19,518 bases of DNA from Dialister sp. UBA7295 (GTDB lineage: Bacteria > Bacillota > Negativicutes > Veillonellales > Dialisteraceae). Shown one piece after another: positions 12,984 through 19,518 of this stretch. The stretch is taken from the NCBI GenBank assembly GCA_002471975.1, contig DKQZ01000079.1:1-19518 (forward strand), written 5' to 3'. The notes under the pieces were generated by a model. The model did not search any database. It saw only the letters and a list, made by a program, of their open reading frames with translations, and had not been told where the DNA came from. The stretch's first letter is position 1, and each line of letters opens with the position of its first letter. The position numbers and the translations under genes are program-made.

Positions 12984-13253
12984 TTACCAGCTGGCTTTTC
13001 TAATACCCGGAATTTCACCTGCGTAAGCCAGGTCACGGAACTGGTTACGGCAGATGCCGAATTTACGCATATAGCCGTGGGGACGGCCGGTCAGTTTGCA
13101 GCGGTTGTGCAGACGGGTTGGGGAAGCGTTGCGCGGGAGCTTGGAAAGGGCTTCCCAGTCGCCTGCTTCTTTCAGAGCCTGGCGTTTAGCTGCGAATTTC
13201 TGAACGCAGAGTTCTCTCTTCTTTTCGCGTTCCAACATAGACTTCTTTGCCAT
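12984..13253 (-). CDS. rpsN: 30S ribosomal protein S14, zinc-free (C-) type
   Basis: S14 is in the head of the small subunit, next to S3 and S10. This protein has 89 residues and lacks the two CXXC pairs of the 61-residue zinc-binding S14 common in Firmicute spc operons. It instead has the longer N-terminal helix region (MLEREKKRELCVQKFAAKR, then a second helix ending WEALSKLPRNASP). The end, RPHGYMRKFGICRNQFRDLA, is conserved. The three cysteines (16, 52, 68) are scattered and not a zinc site. It stands in the normal rplE-rpsN-rpsH position. No zinc-type copy is visible in the window. Confidence 0.96.
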   Translation of the reverse strand: MAKKSMLEREKKRELCVQKFAAKRQALKEAGDWEALSKLPRNASPTRLHNRCKLTGRPHGYMRKFGICRNQFRDLAYAGEIPGIRKASW

Positions 13254-13266
13254 ATTGTCCTCCGTC

Positions 13267-13806
13267 TTATTTCTTGAACGGCATGCCGAACTGTCTCAGA
13301 AGTTCACGAGCTTCTTCATCAGTCTTAGCCGTGGTTACTACAATGATATCCATGCCGCGGATACGGTCGATTTTTTCATAATCAACTTCCGGGAAAATCA
13401 GCTGTTCTTTAACGCCGAATGCATAGTTGCCACGGCCGTCAAAACTCTGGTCGCTGATGCCGCGGAAATCGCGTACGCGCGGAAGAGCGATGTTAATCAG
13501 ACGATCAAGGAATTCATACATCCTGTCACCACGAAGGGTAACTTTGCAGCCCAGGGGCATCCCTTCACGGATATGCCATGCAGCCAGGGATTTATGAGCC
13601 TTGCAGATCATCGGCTGCTGGCCGGTGATAGCTGCGAGGTCAGATGCAGCAGCATCAACTGCTTTAGAGTTTTCAGTAGCTTCGCCTACGCCGATGTTGA
13701 TGACAATCTTTTCCAGTTTCGGGATTTCCATGTCATTCTTGTAGCCGAATTTTTCGCGCATGCTGTTCTTAATCTGCGCTTTGTACAAATCGTTTAATCT
13801 GGACAC
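13267..13806 (-). CDS. rplE: 50S ribosomal protein L5
   Basis: L5 binds 5S rRNA and contacts P-site tRNA at the central protuberance. The 179-residue protein shows the signature IPKLEKIVINIGVGEA near residue 28, the tRNA-facing loop region GMPLGCKVTLRGDRMYEFLDRLI, and the end DIIVVTTAKTDEEARELLRQFGMPFKK. It begins 19 bp after rplX and ends 13 bp before rpsN. Confidence 0.98.
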   Translation of the reverse strand: MSRLNDLYKAQIKNSMREKFGYKNDMEIPKLEKIVINIGVGEATENSKAVDAAASDLAAITGQQPMICKAHKSLAAWHIREGMPLGCKVTLRGDRMYEFLDRLINIALPRVRDFRGISDQSFDGRGNYAFGVKEQLIFPEVDYEKIDRIRGMDIIVVTTAKTDEEARELLRQFGMPFKK

Positions 13807-13825
13807 TTGTTATCCTCCTTCCCGC

Positions 13826-14158
13826 TTAAGCCTTGTCAATGATAGCGCCGCTCTTAACGGCTGCTCTTACGTAAGAGCCGTCCTTCTGCTGGACTTTCTT
13901 TACGCGGGTCGGTTTCTTGGATTCCGGATCCAGGAGCATAACCTTGGAAGAATAAATCGGGGCTTCTTTTTCAATGATGCCGCCCTTCGGGTTAGCCTGG
14001 GTCGGTTTTGTGTGTCTCTTGACTACGTTGACGCCTTCAACGACAACGCGGCCTTCTTTCGGCATAGCAGCTTTAATCTTGCCCTGCTTGCCTTTATCTT
14101 TGCCGGAAATAACGATTACGGTGTCTCCGGTCTTTACATGCAGTTTCTGACTCATCAT
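13826..14158 (-). CDS. rplX: 50S ribosomal protein L24
   Basis: L24 starts large-subunit assembly and lines the exit tunnel outlet. The 110-residue protein has the KOW motif at the N-terminus (KTGDTVIVISGKDKGKQGKI), then EGVNVVKRHTKPTQANPKGGI, a typical L24 segment. The frame begins with two methionines (MMSQKLHV). The GGGAGG site is 5 nt before the first and 8 nt before the second, so either is possible. It lies 11 bp after rplN. Confidence 0.97.
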   Translation of the reverse strand: MMSQKLHVKTGDTVIVISGKDKGKQGKIKAAMPKEGRVVVEGVNVVKRHTKPTQANPKGGIIEKEAPIYSSKVMLLDPESKKPTRVKKVQQKDGSYVRAAVKSGAIIDKA

Positions 14159-14169
14159 TTGCCTCCCTA

Positions 14170-14538
14170 TTAGAGCACTTCCGGAGCCAGGGAAATGATC
14201 TTCATGAAATCTCTTTCACGAAGTTCTCTTGCTACCGGTCCAAAAATACGTGTTCCTACCGGGCTCTTGTCGTCTTTAATGATAACAACTGCGTTTTCAT
14301 CAAAGCGGATGTGGGAACCGTCCGGACGGCTTACACCGTTTACGGAACGAACTACAACGGCCTTGACTACCTGGCCTTTCTTAACAACGCCGCCGGGGGT
14401 TGCATCTTTGACCGTGCAAACGCAAATATCACCGATATTTCCGCTCTTACGGAAGCTGCCGCCCAGGACTTTAATAACCAGGACGTTCTTAGCACCGGTA
14501 TTATCCGCAACGTTGAGTCTGCTTTCCTGCTGAATCAT
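14170..14538 (-). CDS. rplN: 50S ribosomal protein L14
   Basis: L14 is on the subunit interface of the 50S particle, where it forms a bridge to 16S rRNA and binds the silencing factor RsfS. It has 122 residues, exactly the common length. MIQQESRLNVADNTGAKNVL at the N-terminus, GVVKKGQVVKAVVVR, and VPIDRTD-like RIFGPVARELR, MKIISLAPEVL at the end are diagnostic. It follows rpsQ by 30 bp. Confidence 0.98.
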   Translation of the reverse strand: MIQQESRLNVADNTGAKNVLVIKVLGGSFRKSGNIGDICVCTVKDATPGGVVKKGQVVKAVVVRSVNGVSRPDGSHIRFDENAVVIIKDDKSPVGTRIFGPVARELRERDFMKIISLAPEVL

Positions 14539-14568
14539 CGTGCCTATCCTCCTATATTCTTTCTTTTA

Positions 14569-14829
14569 TCAGTTCTGACGGGCAACGATCTTTTCAACTC
14601 TCCAACGCTTGTCGTGAGACAGCGGGCGGGTTTCGACGATGCGTACGGTATCACCGACACGGCATTCGTTGTTTTCGTCATGCGCTTTGAACTTGGTTGT
14701 GGTATTAATAGATTTTTTGTACAGCTTGTGAGGAACCTTGCGTTCTACAGCAACAACGACGGTTTTATCCATTTTGTCGCTAACAACGATTCCCTGGCGC
14801 ACTTTGCGCAACTTTCTTTCTTCTGCCAC
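14569..14829 (-). CDS. rpsQ: 30S ribosomal protein S17
   Basis: S17 is a primary 16S rRNA binder in the body of the small subunit. The 86-residue OB-fold protein has RQGIVVSDKMDKTVVVAVER at residues 11-30, followed by HKLYKKSINTTTKFKAHDE and CRVGDTVRIVETRPLSHDK. These are the standard family segments. It follows rpmC by 26 bp with GGAGGATC ahead of the ATG. Confidence 0.98.
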   Translation of the reverse strand: MAEERKLRKVRQGIVVSDKMDKTVVVAVERKVPHKLYKKSINTTTKFKAHDENNECRVGDTVRIVETRPLSHDKRWRVEKIVARQN

Positions 14830-14855
14830 GTTGAGATCCTCCTTTGGATAAACCG

Positions 14856-15062
14856 TTATGCCTTCTTGGCAGCCTTCAATTCTTCTTCACGCTGAACAGT
14901 CTTGATTCTTGCGATGGTTTTCTTTACTTCACGGATACGCATCGGATTTTCAAGCTGACCTGTAGCGAGCTGAAAACGGAGGTTAAACAGTTCTTCCTTT
15001 AAGCCGGCAACTTTTTCGTCTAATTCGGCAGTGCTGAGGTTACGAATTTCATTGACCTTCAT
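14856..15062 (-). CDS. rpmC: 50S ribosomal protein L29
   Basis: L29 lies next to L23 at the tunnel exit and helps form the docking site for SRP and trigger factor. The 68-residue protein is a two-helix hairpin. MKVNEIRNLSTAELDEKVAG opens helix one, LFNLRFQLATGQLENPMRIR is the signature, and VKKTIARIKTVQ forms helix two. It begins 2 bp after the rplP stop, so translation is probably coupled. Confidence 0.97.
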   Translation of the reverse strand: MKVNEIRNLSTAELDEKVAGLKEELFNLRFQLATGQLENPMRIREVKKTIARIKTVQREEELKAAKKA

Positions 15063-15064
15063 TT

Positions 15065-15490
15065 TTATTCACCTGCCACTTCCTGACCTTTAACTACAAA
15101 TTTTGTCTTGATTGGCAGTTTGTGACCTGCAAGACGCATAGCTTCTTTTGCAGCTTCGATCGGGATGCCGCCCATTTCGAACATTACACGGCCCGGTCTT
15201 ACTACTGCTACCCAGTATTCAACTGCGCCTTTACCGGAACCCTGACGGGTGCCGATCGGCTTTGCGGTAACCGGTTTGTCCGGGAAAATCTTGATCCATA
15301 CTTTGCCGCCGCGCTTGGTGTAACGGGTCATAGCGATACGGGCAGCTTCAATCTGGCGGCTGGTGATCCAGGATGGTTCCAGAGCTACCAGACCATATTC
15401 ACCGTAAGTAACGGTGGTTCCACGATGTTCTTTGCCCTTCATACGGCCGCGGAACTGTTTACGATATTTTGTACGCTTTGGAATTAACAT
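15065..15490 (-). CDS. rplP: 50S ribosomal protein L16
   Basis: L16 helps shape the A-site tRNA binding region of the large subunit. It has 141 residues. The N-terminus MLIPKRTKYRKQFRGRMKG, the WITSRQIEAARIAMTRYTKRGGKVWI segment (residues about 42-67), GSGKGAVEYWVAVVRPG, and HKLPIKTKFV are all conserved. The start overlaps the rpsC stop by one base. Confidence 0.98.
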   Translation of the reverse strand: MLIPKRTKYRKQFRGRMKGKEHRGTTVTYGEYGLVALEPSWITSRQIEAARIAMTRYTKRGGKVWIKIFPDKPVTAKPIGTRQGSGKGAVEYWVAVVRPGRVMFEMGGIPIEAAKEAMRLAGHKLPIKTKFVVKGQEVAGE

Positions 15491-16254
15491 CAGGAATCAC
15501 TCCTTTCAGCGGATTTCTGTCTGCGATCTCTGCGATCACCACGACGGCCGCCTCTTCTGTTGCCGCCTTCGTGACGGTTATTACGGTCTTTTGCGGTGCG
15601 GATGTTTTCGTTTTCGTCAACCATCTGTCCCGGTGCGAGTTCGCCTTTGTAGATCCATACTTTGATGCCGATAGCACCATAGGTGGTGTGAGCAGCGGTT
15701 ACACCGTAATCGATGTTTGCGCGGAGAGTCTGCAGCGGAATGGAACCTTCACGGTAGCTTTCGGAACGGGCGATTTCAGCGCCGCCGAGACGACCGGAAA
15801 CGGTTACTTTGATACCCTTTGCGCCGGCACGCATGGTTCTGCCAACAGCCTGTTTCACAGCGCGACGGAATCCGATACGTCTTTCAAGCTGGGAAGCGAT
15901 GTTTTCGCCAACCAGGATAGCGCTCATATCAGTGGATTTAATTTCAAGGATGTCGATGTCGACTTCTTTATCAGTAACAGCAGCCAGGGCTTTTTTAATA
16001 TCTTCAATGCCCGTGCCGCCACGGCCGATGACCATACCCGGCTTAGCGGTGTAGATAGCGAGCTTAACTCTCTTGCCTACACGTTTAATGCCAATTTTGG
16101 AAATACCTGCAACGAACAGGTGCTTCTTTAAGAACTGGCGGATTTTGGCATCTTCCACAAGCTGTGCAGCATAATCTTTTTCTGCAAACCATTTGGAATC
16201 CCAGTCATTGATTACGCCTACGCGCATTCCATGCGGATTAACTTTCTGACCCAA
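15490..16254 (-). CDS. rpsC: 30S ribosomal protein S3 with Arg/Gly-rich tail
   Basis: S3 forms part of the mRNA entry channel and has helicase-like activity with S4 and S5. The 254-residue protein opens MGQKVNPHGMRVGVINDWDS. It has a type II KH domain with the GXXG loop in VIGRGGTGIEDIKKAL, then the C-terminal domain (KGIKVTVSGRLGGAEIARSE, YGVTAAHTTYGAIGIKVWI). Most S3 proteins of this type stop about 10-15 residues after KVWIYKGE. Here about 35 further residues follow, dominated by RGG/GRRGDRR repeats. It is longer than the usual 215-235 residues. Confidence 0.98.
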   Translation of the reverse strand: MGQKVNPHGMRVGVINDWDSKWFAEKDYAAQLVEDAKIRQFLKKHLFVAGISKIGIKRVGKRVKLAIYTAKPGMVIGRGGTGIEDIKKALAAVTDKEVDIDILEIKSTDMSAILVGENIASQLERRIGFRRAVKQAVGRTMRAGAKGIKVTVSGRLGGAEIARSESYREGSIPLQTLRANIDYGVTAAHTTYGAIGIKVWIYKGELAPGQMVDENENIRTAKDRNNRHEGGNRRGGRRGDRRDRRQKSAERSDS

Positions 16255-16272
16255 AACGTTTCCCTCCTTCGA

Positions 16273-16608
16273 TTACTCTTTTTCAGAAACTTTTACCGTC
16301 AGTGTGCTGGTACGTTTCATAATCCCGAAAGCCTGTCCACGGGAACGTGGATGTACGCGCTTCATGATCGGGCCTGCATCTACAAAAATGGTGGAGATGT
16401 AGAGATTGTCAATGTTCATGTTGTTGTTGTTTTCTGCATTGGCCATAGCGCTTCTCAGGGTCTTTTCAACGACGATGGATGCAGCTTTATGGGTGTTGCG
16501 CAGAATGGAGATTGCTTCTCCCGCTTTTTTGCCGCGGACAAGGTCAGCTACAACTCTGACCTTACGGGGAGAAATGCGGACATTTCTAGAAATAGCCTGA
16601 ACTTCCAT
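16273..16608 (-). CDS. rplV: 50S ribosomal protein L22
   Basis: L22 reaches into the exit tunnel with a long beta hairpin, at the macrolide-sensing constriction. The 111-residue protein has NVRISPRKVRVVADLVRGKKAGEA near the start, NADNNNN-like NAENNNNMNIDNLYI, and the tip region MKRVHPRSRGQAFGIMKRTSTLTV. No insertion or deletion is seen in the hairpin tip. Spacing to rpsS is 14 bp and to rpsC 18 bp. Confidence 0.98.
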   Translation of the reverse strand: MEVQAISRNVRISPRKVRVVADLVRGKKAGEAISILRNTHKAASIVVEKTLRSAMANAENNNNMNIDNLYISTIFVDAGPIMKRVHPRSRGQAFGIMKRTSTLTVKVSEKE

Positions 16609-16622
16609 TTTATTCCTCCCTG

Positions 16623-16901
16623 TTATTTCGCAGCAGCTTTATCACTCTTGTTATGGCCCTTGAATGTACGGGTCGGAGCGAATTCGCCAAGTTTATGGCC
16701 AACCATATCTTCAGTGATGTATACCGGTACATGCTTTCTTCCGTCGTGAATCGCAATGGTGTGACCTACGAAGCTCGGAAGGATGGTAGAAGCACGGGAC
16801 CAGGTTTTAACAATTTTCTTATCGCCGGCTGCGTTCAGGGCATCGATCTTCTTTACCAGAGAGAAAGCGACGAACGGGCCTTTTTTAACGGATCTGGACA
16901 C
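16623..16901 (-). CDS. rpsS: 30S ribosomal protein S19
   Basis: S19 is in the head of the small subunit and pairs with S13 to contact tRNA and the A-site finger. It has 92 residues. MSRSVKKGPFVAFSLVKKI, KTWSRASTILPSFVGHTIAIHDGRKHVPVYI and GHKLGEFAPTRTFKGH are near-invariant. It follows rplB by 17 bp. Confidence 0.98.
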   Translation of the reverse strand: MSRSVKKGPFVAFSLVKKIDALNAAGDKKIVKTWSRASTILPSFVGHTIAIHDGRKHVPVYITEDMVGHKLGEFAPTRTFKGHNKSDKAAAK

Positions 16902-16918
16902 TTTTACTCCTCCTTATC

Positions 16919-17746
16919 TTACTTGCGTCTCTTAACAATCAGTTTGGTAGACGCTTTTCTGTTGTCGCGGGTCTTCACGCCGTAAGCCGGTTTGCCCCAC
17001 GGGGTTACCGGGCGCTTACGTCCGACAGGAGCTTTACCTTCGCCGCCGCCATGCGGATGGTCATTCGGGTTCATTACAACGCCGCGGTTAGCAGGACGAA
17101 CGCCGAGCCAGCGGTTTCTTCCGGCCTTGCCCAGGGTGATGTTTTCATGATCTTCGTTGCCTACAGCACCGATGGTTGCGCGGCAGCGGATGTGAACTCT
17201 TCTAAGTTCGCCGGAGGGCAGACGGAGCAGTGCGTAGTCTCCTTCTTTTGCCATCAGCTGAGCGGAAGCGCCGGCGGAACGAACCATCTGGCCGCCTTTG
17301 CCGATTTTCAGTTCAACATTGTGAACGATGGTACCGAGAGGAATATTGGTGAATGGCAGGCAGTTGCCTACTTTAATATCGGATTCCGGACCGCTGGTAA
17401 CTACGTCGCCAACCTGCAGGCCTTTCGGAGCGAGGATGTAGCGTTTTTCACCATCAGCATACTGCAGAAGAGCAATACGGCAGGTACGGTTTGGATCGTA
17501 TTCGATGGTAGCTACTTTAGCCGGAATGTTGTCTTTATTTCTCTTGAAATCAATGATTCTGTACTGACGTTTATGACCGCCGCCCTGATGACGGACTGTC
17601 ATTTTGCCGGAACCATTACGACCGCCATGATTATGAACAGGAGCCAGAAGGGATTTTTCCGGTTTATCTGTTGTGATTTCCTCAAAAGTGGAAACGGTCA
17701 TCTGACGGCGTCCGGGAGTGTACGGTTTAAAGGATTTATAAGCCAT
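16919..17746 (-). CDS. rplB: 50S ribosomal protein L2
   Basis: L2 is essential for subunit joining and peptidyl transfer. The 275-residue protein has the N-terminal segment YKSFKPYTPGRRQMTVSTFE, the RNA-binding OB fold (GRNGSGKMTVRHQGGGHKR) and the C-terminal SH3-like part. The C-terminal loop MNPNDHPHGGGEGKAPVG contains the conserved histidines (His-Pro-His) close to the peptidyl transferase centre. It follows rplW by 17 bp. Confidence 0.98.
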   Translation of the reverse strand: MAYKSFKPYTPGRRQMTVSTFEEITTDKPEKSLLAPVHNHGGRNGSGKMTVRHQGGGHKRQYRIIDFKRNKDNIPAKVATIEYDPNRTCRIALLQYADGEKRYILAPKGLQVGDVVTSGPESDIKVGNCLPFTNIPLGTIVHNVELKIGKGGQMVRSAGASAQLMAKEGDYALLRLPSGELRRVHIRCRATIGAVGNEDHENITLGKAGRNRWLGVRPANRGVVMNPNDHPHGGGEGKAPVGRKRPVTPWGKPAYGVKTRDNRKASTKLIVKRRK

Positions 17747-17763
17747 TTATTTTACTCCTCCTC

Positions 17764-18045
17764 TTACGCTTCGAAGAGTTCAATCGTTTCGCCCGGTTTA
17801 AGGGTAACGACTGCTTTCTTCCAATCACTGCGACGACCCTGGGTACGGCCCAGACGTTTCATCTTGCCTTCATAACGCATGGTATTCACAGCCTGAACTT
17901 TAACTTTGAAAACCTGTTCTACTGCCTGACGGATTTCAACCTTGGTTGCAGCAAGCGGTACACGGAAAGTGTACTTGCGTTCTTCCATGAGAGCTGTAGT
18001 TTTTTCGGTAATAATCGGTTTCATGAGGATTTCGCGTGCTTCCAT
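17764..18045 (-). CDS. rplW: 50S ribosomal protein L23
   Basis: L23 sits at the tunnel exit and is the main docking site for trigger factor and SRP. The 93-residue protein starts MEAREILMKPIITEKTTALM, has YTFRVPLAATKVEIRQAVEQVF, and MRYEGKMKRLGRTQGRRSDWKKA in the tunnel-facing loop. It ends LKPGETIELFEA. Its ATG shares one base with the rplD stop (TAATG), so translation is coupled. Confidence 0.98.
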   Translation of the reverse strand: MEAREILMKPIITEKTTALMEERKYTFRVPLAATKVEIRQAVEQVFKVKVQAVNTMRYEGKMKRLGRTQGRRSDWKKAVVTLKPGETIELFEA

Positions 18046-18671
18046 TATGCCAGTACCTCCTCAATCTTCTTTGCAGCTTCCTGGGTCAGGAACAGTTTGT
18101 CACAGTTAACGATATCATAGATGTTGATTCCGTTTGCAGCATAAGCTTTAACGCCCGGGATGTTTCTTGCGGAAAGGACAGTATTGTTCACTGCTTCTCC
18201 ACCATCAACGATGAGAGCCTTGCCTTCTGCATGGAATGCGGAGAGAAGTTTTACGACTTCTTTGGTCTTCGGTGCTTCGAAGTTGATTGCGTCGAGGACA
18301 ACCAGCTCATTGGCACGGAGTTTTTCGGAGAGTGCAGATTTAACAGCCAGCTGGCGAGCCTTTCTCGGCATATTCTTTGCATGGCTTCTCGGGGTCGGTC
18401 CAAATACTGTACCGCCGCCTACCCACAGTGGGGAGCGGATGGATCCGACACGGGCACGACCGGTGCCCTTCTGTTTCCAGGGCTTCTTGCCGCCGCCGCG
18501 AACAAGGCCTCTGGTCAATGTGGCATGTGTGCCGAGACGTTCATTAGCCATCTGACGCACAACTGCCTGATGAATAACAGCTTCGTTGTATTCTACACCG
18601 AATACACTGTCATTCAGCTCTATTTCACCGGTTTCCTGGCCGGCTACATTATACAGCTTTACTTTCGGCAT
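18045..18671 (-). CDS. rplD: 50S ribosomal protein L4
   Basis: L4 is an early assembly protein with an arm in the exit tunnel. In E. coli it also represses the S10 operon through the rpsJ leader, which lies outside this window. The 208-residue protein has QAVVRQMANERLGTHATLTRG and the tunnel-loop region GGGKKPWKQKGTGRARVGSIRSPLWVGGG at residues about 58-90. The C-terminal part ends FLTQEAAKKIEEVLA. It lies 49 bp after rplC, one of the larger gaps in the cluster. Confidence 0.98.
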   Translation of the reverse strand: MPKVKLYNVAGQETGEIELNDSVFGVEYNEAVIHQAVVRQMANERLGTHATLTRGLVRGGGKKPWKQKGTGRARVGSIRSPLWVGGGTVFGPTPRSHAKNMPRKARQLAVKSALSEKLRANELVVLDAINFEAPKTKEVVKLLSAFHAEGKALIVDGGEAVNNTVLSARNIPGVKAYAANGINIYDIVNCDKLFLTQEAAKKIEEVLA

Positions 18672-18692
18672 TGAGATGTTCCTCCCTAATCA

Positions 18693-18711
18693 GAACAATT
18701 TTCTGTTGTTC
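18693..18711 (-). other. Small hairpin in the rplC-rplD gap
   Basis: GAACAA (18693-18698) pairs perfectly with TTGTTC (18706-18711) around a 7-nt loop, shortly upstream of the rplD ribosome site (GGGAGGAAC). It has no T-tail, so it is not a terminator. It could tune rplD translation or mark a processing point, but six pairs may be chance. Confidence 0.25.
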
Positions 18712-18720
18712 CAGACAATA

Positions 18721-19362
18721 TTATTTTACAGGTTTAACGGTGTCCTGTACCATGACGAGGCTTCCCTTGGCACCGGGGATCCCGCCTTTGACAAGCATAA
18801 GATTACGGGCAGTATCAACTCTTACTACCTGAAGATGCTGAACAGTGACTCTTACGCCGCCCAGCTGTCCCGGCATCTTCTTGCCTTTGAATACTTTTCC
18901 GCCGCCGCCGGACATACGAGCACCGAGGGATGCTGTCTGACGATGGTTTTTGGAGCCGTGGCTTTCCGGACCACGCTGGTGATTGTGGCGTTTAATAGTG
19001 CCGGCAAAACCCTTGCCGCGGCTTGTGCCGATTACGTCTACAATCTCGCCTGCTGCGAAGATATCAGCAGCCAGAGTTTGGCCTACTGTGTAAGACGGCT
19101 TTTCAGCGAGTCTGTATTCACGCAGATATTTAACCGGGTCAATACCAGCTTTTTCAAACTGACCCTTTACAGGTTTTGTCAAATGTTTTTCTTTGACAGC
19201 GCCATAACCGAGCTGAACAGCATTGTAACCATCGGATTCAACGGTTTTAACAGCTGCTACAATGTTTGGCAGAACTTCAATAACACTTACCGGAATCAGG
19301 TCGCCGTTTTCAGCGAATACCTGAGACATTCCTAATTTTGTTCCCAAAATAGCCTTAGACAT
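18721..19362 (-). CDS. rplC: 50S ribosomal protein L3
   Basis: L3 is one of the first proteins to bind 23S rRNA, and a long loop reaches the peptidyl transferase centre. The 213-residue protein has MSKAILGTKLGMSQVFAENG, VDVIGTSRGKGFAGTIKRHN, the loop SHGSKNHRQTASLGARMSGG, and VFKGKKMPGQLGGVRVTVQ. The Gln of HRQT is at the site methylated in E. coli L3. AGGAGGTG precedes the ATG and overlaps the rpsJ stop codon region, 12 bp away. Confidence 0.98.
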   Translation of the reverse strand: MSKAILGTKLGMSQVFAENGDLIPVSVIEVLPNIVAAVKTVESDGYNAVQLGYGAVKEKHLTKPVKGQFEKAGIDPVKYLREYRLAEKPSYTVGQTLAADIFAAGEIVDVIGTSRGKGFAGTIKRHNHQRGPESHGSKNHRQTASLGARMSGGGGKVFKGKKMPGQLGGVRVTVQHLQVVRVDTARNLMLVKGGIPGAKGSLVMVQDTVKPVK

Positions 19363-19374
19363 CTTTGCACCTCC

Positions 19375-19518
19375 TTACAGTTTAATATCAATGCTGACGC
19401 CGGCCGGCAGTTCCAGTCTCATCAGCGCATCCGCGGTCTTCTTGGACGGATCGAGGATGTCAATAAGTCTCTTGTGAATACGCATTTCAAACTGTTCACG
19501 GCTGTCTTTGTTGACATG
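19375..19518 (-). CDS. rpsJ: 30S ribosomal protein S10, C-terminal part (cut by window edge)
   Basis: Only the last 47 codons are in the window; the 5' half runs off the right end. The visible part has SREQFEMRIHKRLIDILDPS and ends LMRLELPAGVSIDIKL, the unmistakable S10 terminus. S10 binds the head of the small subunit and, with NusB, joins antitermination complexes. As first gene of the S10 operon it should be preceded by the main promoter and regulatory leader, outside this window. Confidence 0.95.
   Translation of the reverse strand, partial: HVNKDSREQFEMRIHKRLIDILDPSKKTADALMRLELPAGVSIDIKL

Noticed and set aside
17051..17875. Plus-strand 274-codon open frame antisense to rplB, and similar long frames opposite rpsC, rpsE, secY and rplN
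   Set aside because: These arise from the codon bias of highly expressed ribosomal genes; none has a ribosome site or protein-like features, and the minus-strand genes are certain.

Overview
The window comes from a low-to-mid GC Firmicute. A Veillonellaceae/Dialister-like Negativicute is my best guess, from the general look of the proteins and the order secY-adk-map-infA-rpmJ-rpsM-rpsK-rpoA-rplQ; this placement is inference and was not tested by any search. Almost all genes lie on the minus strand, so the window reads right to left.

Right three quarters (about 19518 down to 5070): one continuous S10-spc-alpha ribosomal protein cluster of 30 genes. The order is rpsJ (cut by the window edge), rplC, rplD, rplW, rplB, rpsS, rplV, rpsC, rplP, rpmC, rpsQ, rplN, rplX, rplE, rpsN, rpsH, rplF, rplR, rpsE, rpmD, rplO, secY, adk, map, infA, rpmJ, rpsM, rpsK, rpoA, rplQ. 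Spacings are mostly below 30 bp, with some stop/start overlaps. Together the products build both ribosomal subunits, the Sec translocon channel, adenylate kinase, methionine aminopeptidase, IF-1 and the RNA polymerase alpha subunit. Three features are unusual. rpsD (S4) is missing between rpsK and rpoA, and an 82-bp gap there carries a near-consensus promoter. S14 is the long, zinc-motif-free type. S3 ends in an Arg/Gly-rich tail. The cluster ends at a strong, apparently bidirectional terminator at 5070-5104.

Middle (about 4470-4860, plus strand): no gene was recognised. The stretch folds on paper into a multi-domain RNA with a possible pseudoknot and ends in a strong terminator that faces the ribosomal operon. 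It is the best candidate here for an undescribed non-coding RNA.

Left part (875-4159, minus strand): two tandem paralogous EamA/DMT-family membrane transporters and a DUF805 membrane protein with an extra soluble N-terminal region. Three copies of a 150-165 bp palindromic element (436-588, 658-821, 3074-3236) lie in the gaps. Each copy carries a hairpin plus A-tract that reads as an intrinsic terminator on the minus strand, and two of them lie directly behind minus-strand genes.

Far left (1-374): a 40-bp direct repeat (1-40 and 162-201), then a complete plus-strand unit of promoter, divergent tRNA-Cys-like gene and terminator. The tRNA keeps a perfect acceptor stem, U73, CCA and a GCA anticodon. 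It departs from the canonical form in the D-loop, anticodon loop and T-stem, which suggests either decay or a role outside translation.
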